Positions 32,078 through 40,713 are shown, counted from the first letter of the stretch. The stretch: 64,000 nt of DNA from an uncultured Lachnospiraceae bacterium (GCA_900539715.1 UQDA01000004.1:1-64000), one strand, 5' to 3'. A program made the numbers and translations. The notes: generated from the sequence alone by a model not told the origin.

Positions 32078-34522
32078 TTATAATTTTTTCAGTTTTGCAA
32101 AAGCCGCGTACATGACCTTCTGTCCTGCGCCGTCAAACTCCACCGTCACCTGATAATCCCTCGGTCCGTCCACGATATTTTTTACCGTCCCGTCTCCGTA
32201 TTTCATATGGCGTACTCTGTCGCCCACACCATATTCCAGACCCGACGCCTTCGCCGTCCCCTTTGATATCCCGGCTGCGTTCAGACTTCCCAGCCCCTGT
32301 GCAATAAAGGGTTTTCGATCCTCCGAAGTCTTTTTCGGCTTTACGACCGCCTTGGGTTTTGCATAACCGGTAAAAGAGCCAGCGCTTCCAAAATTTCCCC
32401 ATCCGCTCTCTTTTTCCGTATCCTTTGCCGGCTTTTTATCCACATAACCTGAAAATCCGGAAAAACCGCCGGTCTGTCGCGCTTTCTCCTTCGTTCCATA
32501 AGAAGGACCTCCAAAGCCCGAGAAGCCCGAAAACCCGGAAAAGCCGCTGAAATCCTCTTTTTCCGATCCAAACGAAAACTTCTTTGTCCCTGAAACCTTT
32601 CCGTCCATCAGGTCTGCCGGTATCTCCTTTACAAAACGGCTCACCGGATTGTACTGCGTCTCACCCCGTATCATCCTCTGGCGCGCGCAGGTGATAGTCA
32701 GCTCTTCCTTTGCCCGGGTTATCCCCACATATGCCAGACGCCGCTCTTCCTCGATGGCTGTCGGGTCTTCGTCCATGATGCTCATATAGCTGGGGAATAT
32801 CCCGTCCTCCATCCCCGCAAGATAAACGACCGGGAATTCCAGACCCTTCGCCGAATGCAGCGTCATCAGGAGCACCTTGTTATTGTCCGACTCCACGCCG
32901 TCGATGTCCGCCACCAGCGCGACCTCCTGCAAAAAGCTGCTCAGCGTCGCATCCTCGTGCGCCGCCTCAAAAGCGACGACCTTGCTGACAAGCTCGTTGA
33001 TATTGGCTATCCTGTCCTCCGCATCCTCGTCATCCGATTCCTGGAGCTCCTTTACATAGCCCGTTGCTTCTATAATATCATCCAAAAGCTGCTTTAACGT
33101 ATAGTATTCCAGCTTTGCCCGCAGCGACTGTATCAGCGTCACAAAGGGCGAGAGCTTTGACGCTGCCCTGCCCAGCCCCGGTATCTGGTCTGCCTGACGC
33201 AGCGCATCATAAAAGCTGATACCCGTTTCATCCGCATACTGCTGTACCCTGCTCACCGTCGTCGCACCGATCCCCCTCTTCGGCACATTGATTATCCGGC
33301 GCACCTGCAGATCATCCTGACCGTTGTCCACCGTCTTCAAATAAGCGAGCATATCCTTTATTTCCCGGCGGGCATAGAAATTTACGCCGCCGACCACATC
33401 ATAGGGAATGCCTTCCACGATAAAACGTTCTTCCAAAAGACGCGCCTGGGCATTTGTCCTGTAGAGCACTGCACAGTCTTTATAATCGGCTGTCCGCGCC
33501 CGCTTTTTGCGACAGACATCGTCTGCGATAAATTCAGCCTCCTCATATGCGGTATCAAACTGCTTGAAATGTATCAGGCTCCCTTTACCCTTCTCCGTCC
33601 AGAGCGCCTTTATCTTACGTTCCACATTGTTGCGAATGACCTCATTCGCAGCATCCAGTATCGTCTGCGTCGAGCGATAGTTCTGCTCCAGCTTGATGAC
33701 CGCCGCCTCCGGAAATACCTTTTCATAATCCAGAATATTGTTAATATTGGCCCCCCGGAACTTATATATCGACTGGTCGTCATCGCCAACTACACAAAGG
33801 TTCCGGTATTTATCCGCCAGTATCCGGATAAGCTGAAACTGGGCTGTATTTGTATCCTGATACTCGTCTACCATGATATAGCGGAACCGTTCCTGATAAT
33901 AATCCAGCACATCCGGGCACGTCCTGAACAGCTCTACCGTCTTTACGATCAAATCATCAAAATCCAGCGCATTATTCTTTTTCAGGGCAGCCTGATATTC
34001 CTGATACACTGCCGCTATCTTCTGCTTTGAAAAATCCCCCATCGCATTCAGCGCATACTCTGTCGGCGATATCAGCTCGTCCTTCGCCGAAGAGATGGCG
34101 GACATCAGCGTCCTTTCTTTATATTGCTTTGTGTCTATCTGAAGTTTTTTACATACTTCTTTGATGATATTTTTACTGTCGTCCGTATCATAAATGGTAA
34201 AATTCGTATCGTACCCTATCCTGTCAATATAGCGTCTTAAAATCCGTACGCACGTTGAATGAAAGGTGGAAACCCAGACTGCTTCCGCTCCGTGCCCTAT
34301 CAGGTCATCCACACGCTCCCTCATCTCCCCTGCCGCCTTATTTGTGAATGTAATGGCAAGGATATTCCAGGGCTGCACCCCTTCATGTTCTATCAGATAG
34401 GAAATCCTGTGCGTCAGCACTCTCGTCTTTCCGCTCCCTGCGCCTGCAAGTATCAGCACCGGCCCTTTCGTCTTAAATACCGCTTCTCTCTGTCTGTCAT
34501 TTAAGGTATCGTAAATGCTCAT
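32078..34522 (-). CDS. pcrA: UvrD/PcrA-family DNA helicase with SGF-repeat tail
   Basis: This is a 3'-5' SF1A helicase of 814 residues, involved in repair and replication restart. Motif I is GAGSGKTRVLTHRI, the DEYQDTN Walker B and the motif VGDDDQSIYKFRGA are clear, and the C-terminal motifs TLHSAKGLEFPVVYLAG and EERRLAYVGITRAKEEL are present. After about residue 650 comes a disordered tail with repeated Ser-Gly-Phe units (SGFSGFSGFSGF, then a second block GGFSGFSGY). It ends in a Tudor-like domain (YGVGDRVRHMKYGDGTVKNI) known in PcrA to bind RNA polymerase. The ATG at 34522 follows AGAGAGGGA; an open extension of 21 codons lacks such a site. Confidence 0.93.
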   Translation of the reverse strand: MSIYDTLNDRQREAVFKTKGPVLILAGAGSGKTRVLTHRISYLIEHEGVQPWNILAITFTNKAAGEMRERVDDLIGHGAEAVWVSTFHSTCVRILRRYIDRIGYDTNFTIYDTDDSKNIIKEVCKKLQIDTKQYKERTLMSAISSAKDELISPTEYALNAMGDFSKQKIAAVYQEYQAALKKNNALDFDDLIVKTVELFRTCPDVLDYYQERFRYIMVDEYQDTNTAQFQLIRILADKYRNLCVVGDDDQSIYKFRGANINNILDYEKVFPEAAVIKLEQNYRSTQTILDAANEVIRNNVERKIKALWTEKGKGSLIHFKQFDTAYEEAEFIADDVCRKKRARTADYKDCAVLYRTNAQARLLEERFIVEGIPYDVVGGVNFYARREIKDMLAYLKTVDNGQDDLQVRRIINVPKRGIGATTVSRVQQYADETGISFYDALRQADQIPGLGRAASKLSPFVTLIQSLRAKLEYYTLKQLLDDIIEATGYVKELQESDDEDAEDRIANINELVSKVVAFEAAHEDATLSSFLQEVALVADIDGVESDNNKVLLMTLHSAKGLEFPVVYLAGMEDGIFPSYMSIMDEDPTAIEEERRLAYVGITRAKEELTITCARQRMIRGETQYNPVSRFVKEIPADLMDGKVSGTKKFSFGSEKEDFSGFSGFSGFSGFGGPSYGTKEKARQTGGFSGFSGYVDKKPAKDTEKESGWGNFGSAGSFTGYAKPKAVVKPKKTSEDRKPFIAQGLGSLNAAGISKGTAKASGLEYGVGDRVRHMKYGDGTVKNIVDGPRDYQVTVEFDGAGQKVMYAAFAKLKKL

Positions 34523-34594
34523 AATCCCTCTCTTACAAAAACTGTAACGAGCTGTCTCATTCCTCGTTACCTGAATCCATTCCATGTGTCGTGC

Positions 34595-34737
34595 CGTTAC
34601 TGTTCACCGGCTTGCCAGCGAACAATATCTTCGCGGGCCTATTGAAAATTTTACCGGGTAAAAGAGGCCCGCTCACCCCTGAATCATGTTTTCACGTCTC
34701 AAACGGCGAGCGTTTGAGGCTGGTGTGCACAGTAACG
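34595..34737. repeat. Nested inverted repeats between pcrA and yerC
   Basis: Arms of 13 bases with one mismatch (34595-34607 with 34725-34737) enclose two further inverted repeats: GCGGGCCT/AGGCCCGC (34633-34640 with 34665-34672, itself enclosing a TTTTAC/GTAAAA stem) and CTCAAACG/CGTTTGAG (34698-34705 with 34711-34718). Together they could fold as a three-way junction about 143 bases long, on either strand. It fills most of the 399-base divergent gap. No start codon, T-box motif or terminator was recognised in it. Confidence 0.5.
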
Positions 34738-34837
34738 TCATGTCCTCAATTCTATCAGATTTTAAAGCCTTGCACAAGGGAGGTTCTAGCGATTTCAGAC
34801 AGTTCACAACAGTTCGATAAATAATATATCTCCTCTC

Positions 34838-34866
34838 TTTACTTTCAAACTTTAGTATGTTAAAAT
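34838..34866 (+). promoter_or_regulatory. Promoter of the YerC-type gene
   Basis: TTTACT (34838-34843), a 17-base spacer and TAAAAT (34861-34866) lie 55 bases before the ATG at 34922. Confidence 0.6.
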
Positions 34867-34921
34867 GCTGATATGTGAGGACAGAGAATGTCCGTTTATT
34901 TTTGTAAAGGGGTAATTTCGG

Positions 34922-35215
34922 ATGAACAAAAAAATCAAGACAGAAGCGGTAGATCATCTATTTGAAGCAATTCTGAGTCTGGAAAACAAAGAGGAATGTT
35001 ATGCCTTTTTTGAAGACCTGTGTACTGTAAACGAGTTGCTTTCACTTTCTCAGCGTTTCGAGGTGGCTGCAATGCTCAAGGAAGGTAAAACCTACCTGGA
35101 TATCGCCGAAAAAACAGGTGCTTCCACCGCAACGATCAGCCGCGTCAACCGTTCCTTAAATTACGGCAGCGATGGTTATGACCTTGTATTCGGCAGAATC
35201 ATCAAAGACGAGTGA
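34922..35215 (+). CDS. YerC/YecD-type TrpR-superfamily protein
   Basis: This is a 97-residue helical DNA-binding protein of the TrpR superfamily. The helix-turn-helix is visible as TYLDIAEKTGASTATISRVNRSL, with the preceding LSLSQRFEVAAMLKEGKT typical of the YerC family. The role is not well defined in this family. It lacks evident tryptophan-biosynthesis neighbours, so tryptophan sensing should not be assumed. The gene stands alone between divergent pcrA and a shared terminator. Confidence 0.88.
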   Translation: MNKKIKTEAVDHLFEAILSLENKEECYAFFEDLCTVNELLSLSQRFEVAAMLKEGKTYLDIAEKTGASTATISRVNRSLNYGSDGYDLVFGRIIKDE

Positions 35216-35245
35216 CAGGATTTTCGCTCAGGCGCTCCTGACCGG

Positions 35246-35284
35246 CATCAAACGGTGTGCTGGAGGGGTACAAGCCGTTTGATG
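35246..35284. repeat. 10-bp inverted repeat after the YerC-type gene
   Basis: CATCAAACGG (35246-35255) is perfectly inverted at 35275-35284. It precedes the strong terminator at 35289 and has no T-run of its own. Confidence 0.5.
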
Positions 35285-35288
35285 ATCC

Positions 35289-35336
35289 CAGCGCCGGCGG
35301 ACAGCTTTTATACTGGCTGTCTGCCGGCGCTGTTTT
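35289..35336. terminator. Strong bidirectional terminator between yerC and the NMT1-type gene
   Basis: A 17-bp stem (35289-35305 with 35315-35332, one G-U pair) is followed by TTTTATTA. It ends two bases before the stop of the minus-strand gene, so it can serve both convergent genes. Confidence 0.9.
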
Positions 35337-35337
35337 A

Positions 35338-36351
35338 TTACTTCTCCACCGCTTTTTTTGCAAACTTTGTATCTACCAGTTTTTCATAAGGAACCCTTTC
35401 CTTTAATTCTCCGCCCTCTTCCAGAATATCCTGAAGCAGAACAAAAGCATTTTCTTCAAAAATAAGGTTTTCTTTCCATGTATCCTGCTCATAATAACGC
35501 TTTACGATTGCTGTCAGCGTTCCCATGTCCGTTTCCTTAAACTGCGGCGCTATCGCATCGGCTATTTCCTCCGGGCTGTGCTGTGCCACATAGTCCATGC
35601 CCTTCTGCAGAGCATTTACGAACGCCTGTATCACATCGGGATGCTTTTCGATATAGCTCTTTTTCGCAGAAAAAGCCGTATAGGGCACATATCCGGAATC
35701 CTCCCCCAAAGATGCGACCACATAGCCGTCTCCTTTTTTCTCCAGCGCCGTCGCATGCGGCTCGAATTCTATCGTAAATTCTCCCTGTCCGCCGGAAAAT
35801 GCCGCTGCCGTCGAACCAAAATCAATGCTCTGATCTATCAAAACATCTTTTTCCGGTTCTAAGCCGTGCTGTTTTAAAATATATTCAAATACAAGTTCAG
35901 GCATTCCGCCTGCACGCCCGCCGAGCACCTTTTTGCCGGAAAGCATCTCCCACTTAAAATCTTCTATCGGCTCTCTCGAAACAAGAAAATTGCCCGCCCG
36001 CTGCGTCAACTGTGCAAAATTGACCGCATAATCCTCATTTCCACCGAGATATGTGTAGACTGTCGACTCCGATCCCATAAAGCCGATATCCGCCTCCCCG
36101 GACAAAAGGGCGGTCATCGTTTTGTCGGCTCCAAATCCTGTTATGAGCGTCACATCAAGTCCCTCATCCTCAAAATACCCCTTTTCCACTGCGACATACA
36201 TCGGCGCATAAAAAATCGAATGAGCCACCTCGTTTAACGTTACCTTCACCGCATCCCCCGACGCTCCTCCGGCTTTTTCACCTGTACATCCTGCCAGTCC
36301 CGTCACGACCAGGGTCAGCGCCATTACGGCTCCCAAAAGTTTTTTTTTCAT
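35338..36351 (-). CDS. NMT1/SsuA-type substrate-binding lipoprotein, orphan
   Basis: This is a 337-residue extracellular lipoprotein with a signal peptide ending in lipobox GLAGC. The mature protein matches the NMT1/THI5-like and SsuA family of type 2 binding proteins: TLNEVAHSIFYAPMYVAVEKGYFEDEGLDV near residue 40 (read in parts), ALLSGEADIGFMGSES, and VLGGRAGGMPE. Ligands known in the family include pyrimidine thiamine precursors, sulfonates, nitrate and riboflavin. No permease or ATPase gene adjoins, so the transporter partner must lie elsewhere. The upstream leader is unusually structured. Confidence 0.85.
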   Translation of the reverse strand: MKKKLLGAVMALTLVVTGLAGCTGEKAGGASGDAVKVTLNEVAHSIFYAPMYVAVEKGYFEDEGLDVTLITGFGADKTMTALLSGEADIGFMGSESTVYTYLGGNEDYAVNFAQLTQRAGNFLVSREPIEDFKWEMLSGKKVLGGRAGGMPELVFEYILKQHGLEPEKDVLIDQSIDFGSTAAAFSGGQGEFTIEFEPHATALEKKGDGYVVASLGEDSGYVPYTAFSAKKSYIEKHPDVIQAFVNALQKGMDYVAQHSPEEIADAIAPQFKETDMGTLTAIVKRYYEQDTWKENLIFEENAFVLLQDILEEGGELKERVPYEKLVDTKFAKKAVEK

Positions 36352-36364
36352 ATCATACTCCAGA

Positions 36365-36381
36365 ATATAGCGTTGCTATAT
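36365..36381. repeat. Short perfect inverted repeat before the NMT1-type gene
   Basis: ATATAGC (36365-36371) is perfectly inverted as GCTATAT (36375-36381), 14 bases before the start codon. It could be an operator or a stem that limits ribosome access. Confidence 0.4.
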
Positions 36382-36439
36382 CTTATGCACCGCTTCTTTT
36401 TTTGTGAGCAGACGCTGCCTGTAAACTGCTGCCTTCCTG

Positions 36440-36505
36440 TGACAGTTCAGCCCTTCGGCAGCGCCCGGCGCTATACAGTCTGTGACAGGCAGAGCTGAAC
36501 TGTCA
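36440..36505. repeat. Inverted repeat with inner stems in the divergent gap
   Basis: TGACAGTTCAG (36440-36450) is perfectly inverted at 36495-36505. Between them lies AGCGCCCGGCGCT (inverted) and a direct repeat of CTGTGACAG shared with the left arm. The whole could fold as a leader RNA of the minus-strand gene. It matches no riboswitch class I recognise. Confidence 0.45.
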
Positions 36506-36536
36506 GGCTTTCTTATATCTTTTCGCCAATTCAGCC

Positions 36537-36565
36537 TTGTCATCTGGTTTTCAATACTATATACT
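36537..36565 (+). promoter_or_regulatory. Promoter of the DUF1836 gene
   Basis: TTGTCA (36537-36542), a 17-base spacer and TATACT (36560-36565) lie 49 bases upstream of the ATG. The -10 box lies within a CTATA-TAC-TATAG palindrome. Confidence 0.7.
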
Positions 36566-36613
36566 ATAGATTGACAGCCGGAAACTGTCCGGCATACCGA
36601 AAGGAGAGCCTCT

Positions 36614-37258
36614 ATGACACTGGAAACAAAGGACCTGCTGCAAAGCATTCTGGACAGTCTCGACCGGATAGAATATATCCGCCCTGACGATATCCCTGAT
36701 ATAGAACTGTACATGGATCAGGTAACGACCCTCATGGATTCCCGTCTCAGAGAATCTACCCGGAATCCCCGCACGGATAAGATACTTACCAAGACCATGA
36801 TAAATAATTATGCCAAAAATGACCTGCTCCCGCCTCCTGTTAAAAAGAAATATTCGCGGGAACACATCCTTTTGCTCATCTTTATTTACTATTATAAGGG
36901 GATTTTGTCCATCAGCGATATCCAGACCGTTTTAAAGCCTGTAACAGACTCCTTTTTTGGAAAAGAGGACGGATTTAAACTGGAAGACGTCTATAATGAG
37001 GTATTCGGGCTTGAAAAGGAAGAAGTAGACTTTTTAAAACAGGATGTGATACGAAAGTACGATAAAGCTCAGACAACTTTTCAGGATGCGCCTGAAAAGG
37101 ATAAGGATTTTCTCCGCACCTTTTCCTTTATCTGCATGCTCAGTTTCGATGTTTATGTTAAAAAGCTGCTCATCGAAAAGCTGATAGACACCTGCTCCCC
37201 CTCTGCCGAAACAACCGAACGCCATACCAGGCATACAAAGCCCGAAAAAAATGTGTAG
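36614..37258 (+). CDS. DUF1836 protein, MerR-like helix-turn-helix
   Basis: This is a 214-residue cytoplasmic protein of the DUF1836 family. The N-terminal half carries a segment with a MerR-like fold (TKTMINNYAKNDLLPPPVKKKYSREHILLLIFIYYYK, read in parts), suggesting DNA binding. The C-terminal part is helical and of unknown function. AGGAGAG lies 7 bases before the ATG. It is immediately upstream of two tRNA genes, which have their own promoter. Confidence 0.85.
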   Translation: MTLETKDLLQSILDSLDRIEYIRPDDIPDIELYMDQVTTLMDSRLRESTRNPRTDKILTKTMINNYAKNDLLPPPVKKKYSREHILLLIFIYYYKGILSISDIQTVLKPVTDSFFGKEDGFKLEDVYNEVFGLEKEEVDFLKQDVIRKYDKAQTTFQDAPEKDKDFLRTFSFICMLSFDVYVKKLLIEKLIDTCSPSAETTERHTRHTKPEKNV

Positions 37259-37276
37259 GAGAAATATAATTTAGTC

Positions 37277-37304
37277 TTGATTCTTGCTGATAAAGTGATA
37301 AAAT
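37277..37304 (+). promoter_or_regulatory. Promoter of the tRNA-Val/tRNA-Ala pair
   Basis: TTGATT (37277-37282), a 16-base spacer and TAAAAT (37299-37304) lie 17 bases before the first tRNA. Confidence 0.6.
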
Positions 37305-37321
37305 AAATTTTATCAGTAAGC

Positions 37322-37395
37322 GGAAGCATAGCTCAGCCGGGATGAGCGTTCGCCTCACACGCGAAAGGTCAGGGGTTCGAGCCCCCTTGCTTCCA
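37322..37395 (+). tRNA. tRNA-Val (anticodon CAC)
   Basis: The cloverleaf is complete: acceptor GGAAGCA pairs with TGCTTCC, the D arm is GCTC/GAGC, the anticodon stem TTCGC/GCGAA encloses loop CTCACAC with anticodon CAC, and the T arm is AGGGG-TTCGAGC-CCCCT. The discriminator is A; CCA is not encoded. Confidence 0.93.
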
Positions 37396-37425
37396 GTCAT
37401 ACTTCCTGTTTCCTTCAGAAATTTC

Positions 37426-37498
37426 GGGCTCGTAGCTTAGCTGGGAAAGCGCTGCGTTCGCAACGCAGAGACCGTGGGTTCGAATCCCATCGGGTCCA
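37426..37498 (+). tRNA. tRNA-Ala (anticodon CGC)
   Basis: Acceptor GGGCTCG pairs with CGGGTCC (with G-U pairs), the anticodon stem CTGCG/CGCAG encloses loop TTCGCAA with anticodon CGC, and the T arm is GTGGG-TTCGAAT-CCCAT. The discriminator is A. It is 30 bases after tRNA-Val and shares its promoter. Confidence 0.92.
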
Positions 37499-37516
37499 CT
37501 TTTATCAAGAGAAAGC

Positions 37517-37553
37517 AAAAAGGTAATCAGACATTATATCTGATTACCTTTTT
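37517..37553 (+). terminator. Terminator of the tRNA pair
   Basis: A 14-bp perfect stem built around GGTAATCAGA (37517-37531 with 37539-37553) ends in a T-run. It lies 18 bases after tRNA-Ala. Confidence 0.9.
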
Positions 37554-37621
37554 ACTTTTAATAAGCTATTTCATGAAGCCTGCGGCATCCGGCCTTGTAC
37601 TTCCCCATGCCGCCTAACCAT

Positions 37622-38677
37622 TCAGCGAAGAAGCCTCTGGATATCGTTAAACAGTACGAGTACCATTACAACCATCAGCACGACAAAACCCGCAAAATGA
37701 ACCATTCCTTCTTTTTCAGGCGAAACAGGCTTTCCCCGTATCACCTCTATCAGCAAAAATACAAATCTCCCGCCGTCCAGCGCCGGAAGCGGCAAAAGGT
37801 TCATCACGCCAAGACTGACCGAAAGCAGCATTGCCAGATTGACCATATTCATAAATACGAGCACCGGTCCGCCCGGAGCAGATGCTTCTCTGACCTCATC
37901 CACTATCTGTGCCATGCCGACAGGACCTGCGATATCGTCCTTCGTCAGCTTTCCCTGAACGAAAGCCTTTACGCTTGTTACGGAATTTTTAATGGAAAAC
38001 CGGAGCTGATACCAGCCATATCGGAACAGGTCGAAGCCCTTTGCCTCGTCGTAAAGAGCATAATTTTCAAAGCCGACCAGATAACGCCCCAGCGCTTCAT
38101 CATATTGAGGTGTCAGAACCGTTTCATATCTTTTCCCATCGCGCTCATATGCCACTTTCACAGGACTTCCAGCACGGTTTAATGCCATTTCCAGGGAAAT
38201 TTCACGCGCCAGGCTTATCTTACTGTTAAAACGGACTATCTTATCGCCCGCCTGCATCCCAGCCGCTTCCGCCGCAGATCCTGCTGTCACGCCGCCCAGC
38301 ACAGGGATATCCGCCCCTGCATAACCGGCAACCATAATCGCAAATACGAACGCCAGCAAAAAATTAAACACGGGGCCTGCAAGCACAGTACCTATCCGCG
38401 CCCATACGGATGCATTCTGAAAATTACCGGGATCACTCCCTGCATCCGCACTCTCCAGACCATCCTCTCCTTCAAAAATACACGCACCGCCCAGAGGAAA
38501 CGCCCGGAGCACATATTCTGTTTCACCCTTTTTAAAGCCGGCGATCTTAGGTCCCATTCCTATCGCGAATTCATTGACTCTGATGCCGTTCACCTTCGCT
38601 ATCAGAAAATGGCCGAACTCATGCCCCATAACGATTATAAAAAATATCAATAAAAAAATCAGAATTGTTCCGATCAA
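37622..38677 (-). CDS. rseP: Site-2 intramembrane metalloprotease RseP
   Basis: This is a 351-residue M50B zinc protease in the membrane that cleaves regulatory membrane proteins such as anti-sigma factors, and in Bacillus (RasP) also remnant signal peptides. Zinc ligands are in HEFGH (H19, E20, H23) in TM1, and the third ligand is in NLLPLPALDGG near the C-terminus. A PDZ domain lies in the middle (about 120-210: GGVTAGSAAEAAGMQAGDKIV). It overlaps dxr by 4 bases, the usual gene order with cdsA and uppS. Confidence 0.93.
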   Translation of the reverse strand: MIGTILIFLLIFFIIVMGHEFGHFLIAKVNGIRVNEFAIGMGPKIAGFKKGETEYVLRAFPLGGACIFEGEDGLESADAGSDPGNFQNASVWARIGTVLAGPVFNFLLAFVFAIMVAGYAGADIPVLGGVTAGSAAEAAGMQAGDKIVRFNSKISLAREISLEMALNRAGSPVKVAYERDGKRYETVLTPQYDEALGRYLVGFENYALYDEAKGFDLFRYGWYQLRFSIKNSVTSVKAFVQGKLTKDDIAGPVGMAQIVDEVREASAPGGPVLVFMNMVNLAMLLSVSLGVMNLLPLPALDGGRFVFLLIEVIRGKPVSPEKEGMVHFAGFVVLMVVMVLVLFNDIQRLLR

Positions 38678-39822
38678 AGTTTCATCTCCCGCTCTATCAG
38701 TTCATAGGTCTGACGCTCTGTTGCCAGAATCTCTTCCAGATCAGGATGTTCGATGATCTTATGAGCGTCCATCGCCATCTCCAGAATATCCGGAATCTGT
38801 GCAAAACGTATCTTTTCCGCAAGAAGGAGCTTTACCGCCATCTCATTTGCCGCATTGAAAACGGTCGGCATACTCCCGCCCTCGCGCGCCGCCCGATACG
38901 CCAGCGCAAGCCCCGGGAAGGTTTCCATGTCCGGTGCTTCAAAGGTAAGCTGCCCGATAGAAAACAGATCCATAAAAGGCGCGTTCATCGGACGTCTCTC
39001 CGGATACAAAAGCGCATACTGGATAGGCAGCTTCATATCCGGAAGACCCAGCTGCGCTATCACCGCGCCGTCCTCATATTCTACTGCGGAATGCACGATA
39101 CTCTGCGGATGCACGACCACCTGTATCTTCTCCAGAGGAATATCAAACAGCCACTTTGCCTCCATTACCTCCAGTCCTTTATTTACAAGAGATGCAGAAT
39201 CTATCGTCACCTTTTTGCCCATCGACCAGTTAGGATGCTTTAACGCATCCGCAAGCGTCATATTTTCCAGCTCCGCCTTTTTTTTGCCTCGGAAAGGTCC
39301 TCCTGAGGCAGTCAGCAACAGCTTGTGTACCCGATTGCTTCCCGCTCCCTGCAGGGACTGAAAAATAGCGGAATGCTCACTGTCCACAGGCAGGATGGAA
39401 ACTCCCATTTTTTCTGCCAACGGCATGATAAGATGCCCCGCCGTCACAAGCGTTTCCTTGTTTGCAAGGGCTATCGTCTTTTTGCTCTCTATCGCCGCAA
39501 TGGTCGGCCGGATGCCTATCATGCCGACTACCGCCGTCACTACGATATCGCTCTCCTTCATAGAGGCTATCTCCAGCAGTCCTTCCATACCGCTGACTAT
39601 CTTTACCGGAAGGTCGGAGACTCTCTGTCGAAGCTCTTTTGCCGCATCTTCACTCCACATCCCTGCTATCAGCGGATGAAATTCCCGAATCTGAGCCTCC
39701 ATCAGCTCCACATTCTGTCCTGCCGCCAGCGCCACCGCCTGAATGTCTCCGTTATCCCGGATGATTTCCAGCGTCTGCGTCCCGATAGAACCTGTAGACC
39801 CTAAAATCGCAACCTTTTTCAT
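38674..39822 (-). CDS. dxr: 1-deoxy-D-xylulose 5-phosphate reductoisomerase
   Basis: This is a 382-residue enzyme of the non-mevalonate isoprenoid pathway, converting DXP to MEP with NADPH. The nucleotide fold starts GSTGSIGTQTLEII near residue 8. The catalytic region has NKETLVTAGHL, the metal and substrate motif PVDSEHSAIFQSL, and LTASGGPFRG. The NWSMGKKVTIDSASLVNKG segment is also diagnostic. It lies in the run pyrH-frr-uppS-cdsA-dxr-rseP and feeds prenyl units to UppS. Confidence 0.95.
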   Translation of the reverse strand: MKKVAILGSTGSIGTQTLEIIRDNGDIQAVALAAGQNVELMEAQIREFHPLIAGMWSEDAAKELRQRVSDLPVKIVSGMEGLLEIASMKESDIVVTAVVGMIGIRPTIAAIESKKTIALANKETLVTAGHLIMPLAEKMGVSILPVDSEHSAIFQSLQGAGSNRVHKLLLTASGGPFRGKKKAELENMTLADALKHPNWSMGKKVTIDSASLVNKGLEVMEAKWLFDIPLEKIQVVVHPQSIVHSAVEYEDGAVIAQLGLPDMKLPIQYALLYPERRPMNAPFMDLFSIGQLTFEAPDMETFPGLALAYRAAREGGSMPTVFNAANEMAVKLLLAEKIRFAQIPDILEMAMDAHKIIEHPDLEEILATERQTYELIEREMKL

Positions 39823-39880
39823 ATATCCCTCTCATTCCGCGCACACTGCCGTTTCCGTCCGCTGCGCTGATGAAATCTTT

Positions 39881-40708
39881 TTAATGTGCCGCTCCCAGCA
39901 AAAGCACTGACAGATAATAAATGACCGGAGCTGTAAAAAGCACGCTGTCAAACCGGTCCATAATGCCTCCATGACCCGGTATCAGCTTTCCATAATCCTT
40001 TATCTGATGGTCACGCTTTATCGCGGAAGCCGCCAGATCACCCACCTGAGATATCACCGCGCCTGCAGCCCCTATCACGGCAACAACCCACACTGTCTCC
40101 GGCTTCTGCGTGATCGGAAGCAATAAAAGCCATGCAAATAACGCGCCGACGACAGCCGATCCGACAACTCCGCCGATTGAGCCCTCTATCGATTTTTTCG
40201 GACTCAAAACAGGCGCCAGCTTATGCTTCCCGAAAGCCATTCCCGTCACATACGCACACGTATCGCATATCCATGAGCTTATGAATATCATCCATACCAG
40301 ATAGACGCCCCACGTCAATTCCCTTGTCAGATAAAGAAATGAAAAAAGCACTCCCGGATAAAACGCACAAAAGAATACCGTCATCACCTGATTCGCATGG
40401 TATTTGGGAAAGCGGAATACATAAACAAACATACACGCCAGAAACATCAGCACGACTGCCCCCATGCCCCAGAGCATATTTTTTGTGAGTATCATCACCG
40501 CGCCAAATAAAACAATTCCGATATCTCCGGCTGCTATCAGCGCCTTTGCTTCTCCCTTTTCATCCACATGGCAGGCCTTTGTCAGCTCATGAAATGCGAT
40601 CAGTGAAAGTACCATACACACGATACCCAGCACAGGTCCGCCCAGAATAAGAAATATCAGCGCCAGCACAACGAGTACTGCGCTGCTGGCAAGTCTTTTC
40701 CAGAACAT
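39881..40708 (-). CDS. cdsA: Phosphatidate cytidylyltransferase
   Basis: This is a 275-residue integral membrane enzyme making CDP-diacylglycerol from phosphatidic acid and CTP, the branch point of phospholipid synthesis. The C-terminal family signature is intact: KRDHQIKDYGKLIPGHGG followed by IMDRFDS. Eight or so spans fill the rest, and DTCAYVTGMAFGKHKL with SPKKSIEGSIGG provides the conserved middle motif. It starts 5 bases after the end of uppS. Confidence 0.95.
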   Translation of the reverse strand: MFWKRLASSAVLVVLALIFLILGGPVLGIVCMVLSLIAFHELTKACHVDEKGEAKALIAAGDIGIVLFGAVMILTKNMLWGMGAVVLMFLACMFVYVFRFPKYHANQVMTVFFCAFYPGVLFSFLYLTRELTWGVYLVWMIFISSWICDTCAYVTGMAFGKHKLAPVLSPKKSIEGSIGGVVGSAVVGALFAWLLLLPITQKPETVWVVAVIGAAGAVISQVGDLAASAIKRDHQIKDYGKLIPGHGGIMDRFDSVLFTAPVIYYLSVLLLGAAH

Positions 40709-40713
40709 CCCTA

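Noticed and set aside
34595..34737. T-box or other known riboswitch before pcrA
   Set aside because: The T-box core and the conserved motifs of the riboswitch classes I know are missing, and pcrA is not a usual target.
36390..36530. TPP riboswitch before the NMT1-type gene
   Set aside because: Some NMT1 proteins bind thiamine precursors, but the CTGAGA and GATAATACC cores seen at 56896 are absent here.
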